Positions 1 through 8,118 of a DNA stretch of 15,000 bases are shown here, one piece after another. A model generated the notes under the pieces. It was given only the letters and a program-made list of their open reading frames with translations. It searched no databases and was not told the origin of the DNA. Position 1 is the stretch's first letter; each line of letters begins with the position of its first letter. The stretch is taken from NCBI GenBank assembly GCA_012295275.1, contig CM022668.1, positions 15,648,391-15,663,390 on the forward strand, given 5' to 3'. Source of the DNA: Chrysomallon squamiferum (lineage: Eukaryota > Mollusca > Gastropoda > Neomphalida > Peltospiridae). Both the position numbers and the translations under genes were made by a program.

Positions 1-20
1 AAAAAAAAAAAAAAAAAAAA
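1..20. repeat. Poly-A tract at window edge
   Basis: The window opens with 20 uninterrupted A residues and the tract may extend to the left. Nothing next to it identifies it as the tail of a retroposed element. Confidence 0.9.
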
Positions 21-449
21 TAGAGTAACACCAAAACTACGAAGAGTTTTGTCGACCGGAAATCAAAGCAAAGAACCGCAAAACTCTTCTGTTACTGAAG
101 TCAAAATAAGAATCGCGATTTCGTTGAGATCTGAAGTTGAATAATAATATATATATATATGATATAAACGAGTTTCAGCAGAAAATGCTTATTTTTAGGG
201 TCTTCAGAAAGCATTCGGGTAGTCAGTCACACTGTGAACACATGGCAGAAACTCGGCAAATAAAGCAACGAGCGAGAAAGGTTTGTTTTTCAAGGCGTAT
301 ATCGTTTCAGCGTACGCCAGATACATTTGATACTGTTCTGCTAAAGGCATTTCCCCATCTCCTATACCGGTGTGTTTTCATTCACTGCTAAAGTATTATA
401 AATATGCCCACGGTACGGGGAGAAATGTGTGTATATTATGTGTCATGGA
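21..449. other. Unique AT-rich DNA, no supported gene
   Basis: This stretch is not repetitive apart from a short AT run at about 147-160. One plus-strand frame is open at 128-391, with its first ATG at 184. Its predicted peptide (from the ATG: MLIFRVFRKHSGSQSHCEHM and onward) matches no family I recognise. An open frame of this length is expected by chance at this base composition. A pyrimidine-poor TTTCAG at about 305-310 could act as a splice acceptor but is weak. I do not call a gene here. Confidence 0.5.
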
Positions 450-485
450 TGGTGGGGGGGAGGGAAGGGGGGGGGAGGAGGGGGA
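450..485 (+). other. G-run block with G-quadruplex potential
   Basis: The plus strand carries consecutive G runs of 7, 3 and 9 followed by shorter runs and a final run of 5, separated by one to four bases. This satisfies the usual four-tracts-of-three-G rule for an intramolecular G-quadruplex. It stands alone in AT-rich DNA. No promoter motif is visible next to it. It may simply be an impure G microsatellite. Confidence 0.6.
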
Positions 486-594
486 TATTATTAAATCGCG
501 TGCGATTTGAGAACAATGCAGCGCATTTTTATCACTTATTGTCGAAGGAAATTGAAATCCGATGTCAATTCTCGCAGAACGTTTACCGTGCTCC

Positions 595-695
595 TTTTTC
601 TTTTTCTTTTTCTTTTTTTTTTTTTGCAGACGTACACCTGGTCATTACTTAATTTTTCTCCCCCCCGCACACACACCCCACACCCACACACACCG
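595..695. repeat. Pyrimidine tract, then C/CA-rich low complexity
   Basis: A T/C tract of about 30 bases ends in TTTGCAG at 623-629, which is a textbook 3' splice-site shape. The DNA after it is C7 and CA-rich low complexity (661-695) with only a 36-codon open frame. No exon is called. The tract is better explained as one of the many T-rich simple repeats in this window. Confidence 0.5.
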
Positions 696-861
696 CGTCT
701 TCTTCCAGTTATCTCGTTAGTCTACTCTGATGTAGATTAAATAGCAAACACATCACACGTCTGATCAATGTATAACACATGCTCGTTATAATCTGCAGAT
801 TAATGTTCTGCATTTTCAAGTATAGTAATAACTGTATGAGGGTGTCACGATGGATAATAGT

Positions 862-1245
862 ATTAACAACAACAACAACAACAACAGTAAAAGTAACAGT
901 AATAATAATAACAACAATAACAATAACACCAACAACAACAATAATAATAATAATAAAATTAATAATAGCAATAATAATAATAATAAAAATAGCAATAATA
1001 ATAATAATAATAATAGCAATCATAACAGCAACAACAATAATAATAGCAATAACAACAACAGCAATAATAATAACGATATGAGTAATAACAACAATAATAA
1101 CAACAACAACGACGACGACAACAACAACAACAGCAACAATAATATAAATAATTATAATAATAATCGCAATAACAATTATAATAATTAGGATAAAAGTAAA
1201 AACAACAGTAATAACAACGACGACGATAACAACAACAACAACAAC

Positions 1246-1286
<41 letters not shown>
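862..1286. repeat. Imperfect AAC/AAT triplet array (about 425 bp)
   Basis: Almost every triplet is AAC or AAT, with scattered AGT, AGC, AAA, GAC and GAT variants, ending in a pure AAT run (about 1246-1285). In one frame it reads as poly-Asn and in the others as Ile/Thr/Leu runs, so the long open frames on both strands are repeat translations. The 3' end is the purest part, which suggests recent slippage there and older point decay elsewhere. The order of substitutions along the array should be highly individual-specific. Confidence 0.93.
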
Positions 1287-1287
<1 letters not shown>

Positions 1288-1460
1288 GAGCTTCAGATTA
1301 TCTAACACACCTACGTCACGTCTTTCAATGTAGAACAAGTCTATTTCAGATTAATACCTTGAAGAATGACTTAACTTTCACAAAACCTATTGTCACAGAC
1401 TATCGCTGTGCCGGGAATAATAATTAAAAGCCTTAAATAGATAAGACGTGTATCATAGCA
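1287..1460. other. Unique spacer with one CRE variant
   Basis: Non-repetitive DNA between the AAY array and the CRE repeats. It holds a TACGTCAC CRE-like site at 1312-1319 and a small hairpin (CACAG/CTGTG) near 1396-1412. No open frame worth reporting is present. Confidence 0.4.
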
Positions 1461-1571
1461 ACAGACGATGTGACGTCACGACAGAAAATGCGACATCACG
1501 ACTCCAGCGTGAATAGCGCGTCAGTGTAATAGAAAAATCGACGTCACGATGATAGCAAATGCGACGTCACC
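1461..1571. promoter_or_regulatory. Four-copy 20-bp repeat carrying CRE cores
   Basis: Four copies of one 20-base unit start at 1461, 1481, 1529 and 1552. The consensus is about AYAGMAAATGCGACGTCACG. Copy 1 has the perfect palindromic CRE TGACGTCA (1471-1478), copies 3 and 4 have CGACGTCA, and copy 2 has the decayed CGACATCA. Copies 1 and 2 abut, and copies 3 and 4 are separated by three bases. TGACGT half-sites follow at 1609-1614 (reverse) and 1630-1637. CRE sites bind CREB/ATF bZIP dimers. Whether this is an enhancer or only a minisatellite whose unit happens to contain a CRE cannot be settled from sequence. Confidence 0.55.
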
Positions 1572-1834
1572 ATCACACGTAATGCAATGTATGGTATAAG
1601 TTAAGACAACGTCATCAGGTATATCAAGATGACGTAATAATAATATTACGGATGATGGTAATGATTAACATTTCCTTTTTATGAGAATTATAGTTTATAA
1701 TTTGTCTATAAGTGATTATATTGTTATCGTTATTAAACAATTTCTGTTAATTAAAAACTAATAGAGCTTTTTAAGAATGTTAGCTATATATAATGCAGGA
1801 AGCAGAAAAATAAATAAATAATCAAACAAACAAA

Positions 1835-1946
1835 TATTAATAATAATAATAAGAAGAAGAAGAACAACAACAACAAAAACAACAACAGCAATAATAATAA
1901 TAATAATAATAATAAAAATAATAATAATAATAATTAAAATAATAAC

Positions 1947-1993
<47 letters not shown>
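1835..1993. repeat. AAT array with AAG/AAC patches
   Basis: A TAA/AAT triplet array with short AAG (about 1851-1862) and AAC (about 1863-1888) blocks near its left side, ending in a long pure AAT run. It is preceded by AAAT and AAAC tetranucleotide remnants from about 1810. The minus-strand open frame across it is poly-Tyr/Cys and reflects the repeat only. Confidence 0.92.
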
Positions 1994-1994
<1 letters not shown>

Positions 1995-2105
1995 CTAGCA
2001 AAACATCGAAACTATAATTTATTAAAAGGAAAAGAAACATAAATAATAAAATAATTAATAATTAATTAAACAAACATAATAATATCAACAACAACAAAAC
2101 AAAAA

Positions 2106-2141
<36 letters not shown>

Positions 2142-2215
2142 AACAAAAGAATTAAAAAAAAAAAAAAAAACACGAAAAAACAAGAGCAAGAAAAACAAAA
2201 AAACAACAACATAAC
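1994..2215. repeat. A-rich low complexity with two poly-A tracts
   Basis: AT-rich and AAC-rich DNA holding poly-A runs of 33 bases (2108-2140) and 17 bases (2154-2170), with CAACAAAA spacers. No retroposon body is recognisable upstream, and no target-site duplication was found by eye. Confidence 0.8.
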
Positions 2216-2758
2216 AATGAACTCTAACCTTTCCTCCAGCTTTGATTTAATATTAATCGATATTCTAAAATTATTTATTTACTTGCTTTGTCGCAGAAAG
2301 CTGAAGAATTGGGTCACCCGCTGTCCTACTTTCACACTCAATTTAAACAAGAAATCAATAAATCGAAAGTTTACTTTCCTATCGTCACTACAAGAAGGAC
2401 GTAAACATGTAATGTTTACTTCCTTATCTGTTTCTTATTACAAGCTACAAAAACATATATATATATATATATATATACACGTCCTAGTACATAATATCTA
2501 AGGACATGTAGGTTCTTTTACACGATATACCAAAGAAATGAATAATAATACAGTAAGATTTAGAATAATATCTACGTTACTGTAATATATATATCTCTCT
2601 ATACATATATAAACGTTTGCGTATTAGTAGTTGTTTAATACACAGCAAAACAGAAATTCCAACATCTAGTACGACAATGTAACTCGCAAAGATCAATAAG
2701 CACGTGCGAATTGCCGCTAAAGCAAATCTCGTCTGCTTCTTGTTTATTATCATTTCAG
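2216..2758. other. Unique AT-rich DNA, no supported gene; AT repeat inside
   Basis: Mostly unique sequence with an AT dinucleotide run at 2455-2476 and a short one near 2586-2594. Open frames occur on both strands (plus 2217-2501, minus 2577-2801), but their peptides are AT-driven and unrecognised. The right end (about 2728-2758) is a fair polypyrimidine tract that belongs to the candidate exon described next. Confidence 0.45.
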
Positions 2759-2926
2759 CAAAAACAGTGTTTAACCGGAACAAAAAAAAACAGAATAACA
2801 AATGATCCTTTTTATATTTGTAATGTTGACAAAAATTATTCCTTTCGAGTTACAAGTAATGCAACAAGCACGTTAATTGCCTCCAAAACCGAGATCCCCA
2901 ACAACAAACAACCTGTCGTCTGCTAA
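2759..2926 (+). CDS. Candidate last coding exon, weak FnIII-like strand pattern
   Basis: A plausible 3' splice site precedes this stretch: a branch-like CTAAAG near 2717, a T/C-rich tract and TTTCAG ending at 2758. Directly after it, one frame stays open for 55 codons and ends at TAA (2924-2926). The peptide begins QKQCLTG and contains YICNVDKNYSFRVTSN. It is not low complexity, has two N-glycosylation-type sites (NYS, NAT) and three Cys. The Y-x-F-R-V-x-S-x-N run resembles the E-F strand signature of fibronectin type III domains, but that is a short match and an inference. Possible AATAAA signals lie at 3100-3109. No upstream exon with a matching donor was found in the window, and open frames this long arise by chance here. 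It could be a real terminal exon of a surface protein or a coincidence. Confidence 0.25.
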   Translation, partial: QKQCLTGTKKNRITNDPFYICNVDKNYSFRVTSNATSTLIASKTEIPNNKQPVVC

Positions 2927-2964
2927 TTTTGTTCCGCAAGCTAAAACATCGTCAGCAGACGACA
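2914..2964. repeat. 11-bp perfect inverted repeat
   Basis: TGTCGTCTGCT (2914-2924) and AGCAGACGACA (2954-2964) are exact reverse complements around a 29-base loop, with a minor inner TTTT/AAAA pairing. It overlaps the end of the candidate exon at 2759-2926 and its presumed 3' UTR. It could form a hairpin in RNA or mark a small mobile-element remnant. No flanking duplication was identified. Confidence 0.6.
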
Positions 2965-3067
2965 CAAAGTAAATATTTGGTGTGTAATTAGTAATCCCGA
3001 AACTGCCATCATCAACGGGAACGACCCGTCGTGTTGTTGTCATACAAGCAAAAAGAGGGTGTCGCAT

Positions 3068-3150
3068 GCAAAATAATTATAAAAAAACAAAAACAAAAAA
3101 ATAAATAAAAAAGCAGAAGAGGAAATAAAGAATTTTTTTTTTTCTCTCTC
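3068..3150. repeat. A-rich then T/CT-rich low complexity
   Basis: A-rich DNA with overlapping AATAAA motifs at 3100-3109, followed by T11 and a short CT run (3132-3150). It could supply a plus-strand polyadenylation signal for the exon at 2759-2926, though AATAAA is common by chance in such DNA. Confidence 0.6.
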
Positions 3151-3157
3151 CACTTAC

Positions 3158-3340
3158 CTGGAGTTTTGTCAACTATCGACTGCTGCTGTGGACGTCGTCG
3201 TTGGGGTTCGGACGAGGTAGTAGTGTCCCCCTGTCCGGACCGCAGAGCCACGTCGTTTCCAGGGACTGCCGATAGCATACAACGCACGACAGGTCTCGTT
3301 CAGCTTCCACCATGCACGCTCGACCTTCCGTCTCGGAAAA
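3158..3340 (-). other. Candidate first exon of a minus-strand gene
   Basis: Read on the minus strand, this CpG-rich stretch ends in CAG|GTAAGT (donor bases 3157-3152), a full nine-base match to the animal 5' splice consensus. Upstream on the same strand lie CRE and CCAAT sites, so first exon is the natural reading. The right-hand limit (transcription start) is a guess; a weak TATA-like GAAATATAG sits at about 3357-3365. A frame opening at ATG 3278 runs 40 codons to the donor in phase 1 (MLSAVPGNDVALRSGQGDTT and onward). ATGs at 3373, 3352, 3349 and 3313 share another frame that stops at 3173. The exon could therefore be 5' UTR with upstream ORFs or carry the start of a protein. No homology is recognised. 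The rest of the gene would lie leftwards, and I could not find its next exon. Confidence 0.35.
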
Positions 3341-3401
3341 TTGGACCATCATAAGTCTATATTTCACTATCATCGTAACTCAGGGTCTAAGGGAACGACC
3401 G

Positions 3402-3583
3402 TGACGTCACGCCGCATCGATGCTGACGTCACGGCCTTTCAATATACATTCCTCGTAATTGGAACTGTAGAGACGTGTGCAGCGATTGGCTCTCGGTGCA
3501 GATCTCCCTTGGTTGGCTGTGTAGCTCCACGTCGTCAGAGTCCAGCAGTGAAGCAGCAGTGACGTCACGTTCCTCGCTGACGC
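3402..3583 (-). promoter_or_regulatory. CRE/NF-Y promoter-like CpG island
   Basis: Three perfect CRE palindromes TGACGTCA lie at 3402-3409, 3424-3431 and 3560-3567, with a TGACGC half-site at 3578-3583. An NF-Y CCAAT box reads AGCCAATC on the minus strand (3491-3484). The segment is CpG-rich in AT-rich surroundings. Spacing to the presumed start near 3340-3380 on the minus strand (two CREs just upstream, CCAAT about 110-150 bases upstream) is typical of CREB/NF-Y promoters. CRE is palindromic, so use towards the right as well (a bidirectional promoter) is possible, but no plus-strand donor or coding start was found there. Confidence 0.5.
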
Positions 3584-3590
3584 AAGCGGG

Positions 3591-4045
3591 AGAGATTTAT
3601 TTTCTAAAGATAGCAGGAAAACCACAGGCGTTAGCTCATACCAATCTATCGATCTGTTCGAGAAGAAGAAGAAAAAAAAAAAAAGAGGATGGCATAACTA
3701 AATTCAATAAGTTCTTAACACAATTTTACTAACTTCTGCTATGACTGGGCCGTGCGCAATTTTTTTTTTTTTTTTTTTTCTTCTTCTTTTTTTCTGATCC
3801 ATATGCTGTAAAGCCCGGGTGCTAAATTTAGAAGGAAATCGTCGATAATAACGAACGCGTGTGTAAGGTGTAGATGCGTCAGTATTGATCTGTGCGGAGC
3901 GGAACGGGAGTCTGGATGTGTTACGTTGAATGGTGATTTTCGTACTGAAGATTCTGTTTTCAGATAGGTTTAGGGCTATTTCGGGTTGCCACTAATCATT
4001 CGCAGTTGGGTCATGTCGTAATGGTTGAAAATGGGTCAGGAGGTC
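3591..4045. other. Unique DNA with GAA/poly-A and poly-T tracts; no gene
   Basis: Unique moderately GC sequence containing an AGAAG/poly-A patch (3662-3686) and a poly-T tract (3760-3779) grading into TTC (to about 3795). The segment 3800-4020 is unique with scattered CpGs. It contains a TTTTCAG (about 3957-3962) that could be a weak acceptor, but no frame stays open usefully after it. I see no gene. Confidence 0.5.
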
Positions 4046-4068
4046 AAGAGAGAGAGAGAGAGAGAGAG
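4046..4068. repeat. Short GA dinucleotide repeat
   Basis: About eleven GA units. It is one of the few tracts with GA rather than CT on the plus strand. It ends in AGAGGTAAAC, which looks like a weak splice donor, but no exon context supports it. Confidence 0.9.
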
Positions 4069-4361
4069 GTAAACAAAAGCGAAAAACCAAGTCAGACGAG
4101 GACATTGAAATCGCAGTCGTCCAGTGATTACATTTCTGTTGTTTTTTTTGTTTTTTTTTTTACCGATCAGCAGCGTTGTGTAGATGATAAAGAACGCAAT
4201 AAGTTATTTTTTTATTCGTGTTTGTAAAAGATAAAAACAAAACAAATTTTGACTACGGTACAGAATTATAATTTGAATTTTGGCCATGATAGGACATTAC
4301 GTTTTGTGACCTTGGGGATTTTATTTATTACGGGTTGTTTGAATTTGAGACTTTGGTTTTC
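4069..4361. other. Unique AT-rich DNA with poly-T; no gene seen
   Basis: AT-rich spacer with a T-rich tract at about 4141-4161. No motif, splice site or frame here deserves a call. Confidence 0.5.
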
Positions 4362-4438
4362 TACTCTTTTCTTATTTTTTTTACTTTTTTATTTTTATTT
4401 TTTTTTTTATATTTTTTTTTTCTTGTTTCACTTCTAAT

Positions 4439-4470
<32 letters not shown>

Positions 4471-4500
4471 TATTTATTTCTTTATATATTTTTTTCTTCC
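4362..4500. repeat. T-rich low complexity with TTTC array
   Basis: Poly-T with interspersed A and C, then a clean TTTC tetranucleotide array (4438-4470) grading into TTTA. Overlapping poly-Phe/Leu frames are repeat translations. Confidence 0.88.
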
Positions 4501-4625
4501 CTTATTTCACTTCCTCTTAATCTTTTATTCTGTCTCTGTTATTCTGACATTATCTGTCGATGCCACATTTTGTCTGTCAGTATCCTTCTGAAGTTCTGTC
4601 TCCCTCTATCATTCCATGTATTCAC

Positions 4626-4677
4626 CTATCTATCTATCCATCTATCTACGCATCTATCTATCTATCTATCTATCTAT
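4626..4677. repeat. TCTA (GATA-class) tetranucleotide array
   Basis: An imperfect TATC/TCTA array with CCA and ACG interruptions in its middle and a purer right half. It is of the GATA microsatellite class. Confidence 0.92.
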
Positions 4678-4680
4678 AAA

Positions 4681-4784
4681 TATAGCTAGCTATGTCTGAC
4701 TCTGTCTCCTTCTTTCTTCCTTTCCCTCTTTTAGACTTTTTATCTGAGTCTTCCTGTTAATCTCTGATTCTCTGTCTTCCTTTT

Positions 4785-4788
<4 letters not shown>
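4681..4788. other. Pyrimidine-rich strip, acceptor-like but non-coding
   Basis: A long T/C tract ends in TTTTAG at 4729-4734, a strong-looking 3' splice site. All three frames after it stop within about 11 codons. It is most simply decayed flank of the adjacent CT array. Confidence 0.4.

Positions 4789-4855
<67 letters not shown>
4789..4855. repeat. CT dinucleotide array (about 33 units)
   Basis: A pure CT run with CT on the plus strand. As a homopurine/homopyrimidine mirror repeat it can adopt triplex (H-DNA) structure. The minus-strand Arg-Glu frame over it is repeat translation. Confidence 0.97.
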
Positions 4856-4857
<2 letters not shown>

Positions 4858-5004
4858 GCACACAAAGCTACCGTGTTTCACTTCGGGTACTTCACGCCAG
4901 CAATCCACCCAGTTTAATGAAAAGATTTTTTTTTAACAAAACGGAGAACATTACACCGTGTATTATTCTAAACACCACGCGTGTCAGCGTGTTTGCCTGA
5001 CTGG

Positions 5005-5063
5005 GTCACGTGACTTCACCTTTTCTCCGCCACACTGTTTGCACGGTTGTTTCCAGAACGTTC
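5005..5063. promoter_or_regulatory. CLEAR-type E-box and perfect heat-shock element
   Basis: GTCACGTGAC (5005-5014) is a 10-base palindrome identical to the CLEAR/E-box motif bound by TFEB/MITF/USF-type bHLH-ZIP factors. TTCnnGAAnnTTC at 5051-5063 is an exact three-unit heat-shock element, the HSF1 trimer site. They lie 36 bases apart in a locally GC-richer stretch (about 4960-5110). No convincing TATA box, donor or start codon was found on either side, so this may be a distal enhancer, a promoter of an exon I cannot see, or chance. Confidence 0.45.
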
Positions 5064-5081
5064 GTTTGGCCCCGTGCAAAC
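5037..5081. repeat. 10-bp inverted repeat enclosing the heat-shock element
   Basis: GTTTGCACGG (5037-5046) and CCGTGCAAAC (5072-5081) are exact reverse complements. The 25-base loop contains the HSE and its GAACGTTC palindrome (5056-5063), so a small cruciform or RNA hairpin would present the HSE at its tip. Confidence 0.7.
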
Positions 5082-5859
<778 letters not shown>

Positions 5860-5909
5860 ATTTAAATATAAAAGAATAATGTAAAATCACTAATCTTGTT
5901 TTACTGCAG

Positions 5910-6222
5910 TCTTCATTACCAAACATGTTACCTGTTTCGTCTTATTAACGTACTATTATCTGAACATTCACGTAGTCTTGTTCAGTTCGTATATAAATAT
6001 TTTTCTACCAGGTTACCGCTAGTGACAACAGAGGAAGGTTTTTGTTACAATACAGAAATAACACCGTACAGGTGGTCATTTCTTACCGGAAGCAAAGTTA
6101 ATCTGTGCACCGGGTGACCTCATTTATTCCATCAAAACAATACATACCAGGTTTCTCTATATTTCAGTCGCAAACCTGCTACCGGAATCAAAGTATCTGA
6201 TAACAGAAGGGAGTTTATGTTA
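5910..6222. other. Unique segment with weak internal duplication; exon doubtful
   Basis: TTTTACTGCAG ending at 5909 looks like a splice acceptor. One plus frame is open from it to the TGA at 6115-6117, about 69 codons (contains EEGFCYNTEITPYRW). The same stretch shows decayed internal repeats: TACCGGAAGCAAAGT (6084-6098) recurs as TACCGGAATCAAAGT (6179-6193), and TGACAACAGAGG (6023-6034) recurs as TGATAACAGAAG (about 6198-6209). That points to an old tandem or mobile repeat rather than coding sequence. A second acceptor-like TATTTCAG is at 6161-6168. Confidence 0.25.
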
Positions 6223-6262
6223 TTTTTTGGTTTCCTTTTTTTCCTTCATTTCTTTTTATTTC

Positions 6263-6263
<1 letters not shown>

Positions 6264-6296
<33 letters not shown>

Positions 6297-6454
6297 CGGT
6301 CCCCCAGTTCTTTTCTTTCTTTCTTTTCTTCTTTCTCAGATTATTATTATTATTATTGTTGTTGTTGTTGTTGTTGCTGCTGCTGTTTGTTGTTGTTTTT
6401 ATTTGTTTTTGTTTTTTGTCGGTGATTTGATTTTTTTTTTTTTTTTTTTTTTTT
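6264..6454. repeat. Poly-T, TTA/TTG/CTG triplets, poly-T
   Basis: T33 (6264-6296), T/C-rich DNA, an ATT-to-GTT-to-GCT triplet array (about 6341-6385) and T24 (6431-6454). The overlapping poly-Phe/Leu/Val frame is repeat translation. Confidence 0.9.
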
Positions 6455-6740
6455 GGTTGTTGTTGTTTTTTTATGTCTTTTCTTCATTTCATATTTCCCC
6501 TCTTGTTTCTTATTTTCAGTTCTTTCTTATCTTCTTTTGTTTTACCCTGCATCATGGTTTTGTTCGTGTACGTATTCCGATTATCTGTATATGAGTGTGA
6601 ATGAAAGACTATGAGAGAAACAGGATAGTCATTCTGTGTTTCTATGGATACAAGAGACACATGGAACATATTTGAATGTTAGTGTGTGGGTGGCGGTTTT
6701 TAATTTCAATTTTTAATTTTTAATGAATGTAAAGAAAAAT
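6455..6740. other. T-rich to unique DNA, no gene seen
   Basis: T/C-rich DNA with a TATTTTCAG acceptor shape near 6511-6519 whose downstream sequence is still pyrimidine-rich and non-coding, then unique AT-rich sequence with repeated TTTTTAAT near 6698-6723. Confidence 0.45.
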
Positions 6741-6762
6741 AATATATATATATATATATATA
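6741..6762. repeat. AT dinucleotide run
   Basis: About eleven AT units, flanked by AT-rich unique sequence. Confidence 0.9.
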
Positions 6763-6835
6763 TGTAAGAGCTTAAGTACCATACACTTTTGAATAAAAGA
6801 TAACAGTGATGAAAACAATGAATGTCTATACAGAT

Positions 6836-6946
6836 AACAATAACAACAACAACAACAACAATAATACCAACAATAAGTTAGTCAATAATAATAATAATAA
6901 TAATAATAGTAATAATAATAATAGTAATAACAATAATAATAATAAT

Positions 6947-6985
<39 letters not shown>

Positions 6986-7058
6986 AATAACAATAATAAT
7001 AATATAATAACAAATAATAACAATAATAATAACAACAACAACAACGACTACAATAATA
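6836..7058. repeat. AAC/AAT triplet array (about 220 bp)
   Basis: A mixed AAC and AAT array with a few AGT and ACC variants, a pure AAC block in the middle (about 6949-6981) and the same composition as the 862-1286 array. It reads as poly-Asn in frame 1. These are repeat translations, although Asn-rich tracts do occur in real proteins. No coding flank is visible here. Confidence 0.93.
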
Positions 7059-7099
7059 AAACAAAAAAACCAGCATGAACAGTGTGGTAATCATTCCAA

Positions 7100-7520
7100 T
7101 TACTCCAGCACCACCACGACAACGTCGTCATCATCATCATCAACATCAACATCATCATTACGACGAAAGAGCGAGAAGCTGGAAGGATCCCCCCCCCCCC
7201 GGAGACCAGAACCAACGCCCTCCGAGAGAGTGTGAGTGAAAAACGCGATTGTTCTCGGAATAATTTACACACACCAATTCCACCGGGCGCACGAGAATTA
7301 GCGCAGAATGGAAACAATACGACTACAACGGCGGCGGCTTTGATGTCCCTCTTACACCGTATCCTGCTTCACCGAGATGACTGTGTAAATCACGAGAGAT
7401 CGTTTCCACGTGCATTCTGTGAAGAAAAGAAAAGAAAAGAAAAAAAGAGAAAAAAGTGCAGTGAGCGAGTTCAATGGACGAATTAGGCTTAGATGTTGCA
7501 GTCGTAGTCGATCGAAGCAA
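7100..7520. other. CpG-bearing unique block with ATC repeat and C12 run
   Basis: GC-richer DNA holding an imperfect ATC array (7128-7159), a run of 12 C (7189-7200), CpG-rich unique sequence (7200-7400) and GAAAA repeats (7424-7457). A plus frame (7232-7486) gives an Arg/Asn/Thr-rich peptide but starts at GTG without a preceding acceptor. TCAA|GTAAGT at 7584-7593 is a fair splice donor with no clear exon behind it. It could be a 5' UTR or promoter-proximal island, but I see no CRE, CCAAT or TATA element, so no gene is called. Confidence 0.35.
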
Positions 7521-7867
7521 AAGGGTGCGAAAGTACAGTTCGTGGTGATTACTTTCTTTTTTTCTTTTTTTAATTTTGACGAGTCAAGTAAGTGTTTCTG
7601 GTACGATGCTTTTTTTTGTTCTTCACGATTTTTGGAAAGAAAAAGAAAAAAAAAAAAAAGAGAACGTTTTGTTTTCTTTCTCGTTCACTTTTTTTTTCTT
7701 TTTTTTAATAATGGTTTTTACGTTGTGTTGTTATTGTTTACAGGACTGTTTTTAATAAAGAGAGATAAAGAAGTTTTGAAAAGAATAGATAATTATGGTT
7801 TTAGCTGTTGAAAGTGCAGTGTTTACTCATTTTTACTTGCTATTGAAGTTACTGTTTCTGTTTCTGT
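7521..7867. other. T/A-rich low complexity and unique DNA
   Basis: Alternating T-rich and GAAAA-rich low complexity (7554-7707), then short unique AT-rich DNA. The single long plus frame through it is Lys/Phe-rich because of these tracts and is not a credible protein. Confidence 0.5.
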
Positions 7868-8086
7868 TGTTATTATTATTATTACTAGCAGTGGTATTAG
7901 CAGTAATAGTTGTAGTAATAGTAGTATTAGAAGTAGCAGTAGTAGTAATATTGTATTCGTTGTTATTATTTATATTGTTGTTGTTGCTGATTTACTTCTG
8001 GTTGTCGTCGTAGGCTTCATCATCATCTTCATTATTAATATTAATATGTTTATTATTATAATTATAATTATTATTATTATTATTAT

Positions 8087-8117
<31 letters not shown>
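7868..8117. repeat. Compound TTA/GTA/TTG/TCA/ACT triplet region
   Basis: A mosaic of decayed triplets: TTA, then interrupted GTA/GTT, TTG, ATC and TTA, finishing in a compound ATT-to-ACT array (about 8068-8117) with about ten clean ACT units. It mirrors the ACT-to-ATT array at 14074-14155 in reverse order. Confidence 0.88.

Positions 8118-8118
<1 letters not shown>

Noticed and set aside
623-740. Splice acceptor and exon after the T-rich tract
   Set aside because: The acceptor shape is good, but the 36-codon frame is built on C/CA low complexity.
850-1188. Poly-Asn protein frame
   Set aside because: It is the direct translation of the AAC/AAT array, and every other frame across the array is equally open.
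2873-3067. Minus-strand 64-residue frame with a protein-like composition
   Set aside because: It overlaps the better-supported plus-strand exon candidate, has no acceptor in front of it on the minus strand, and its repeated Ala-Asp-Asp words come from the inverted repeat.
4700-4760. Strong pyrimidine tract with TTTTAG acceptor
   Set aside because: All frames after it stop within about 11 codons; it is flank of a CT array.
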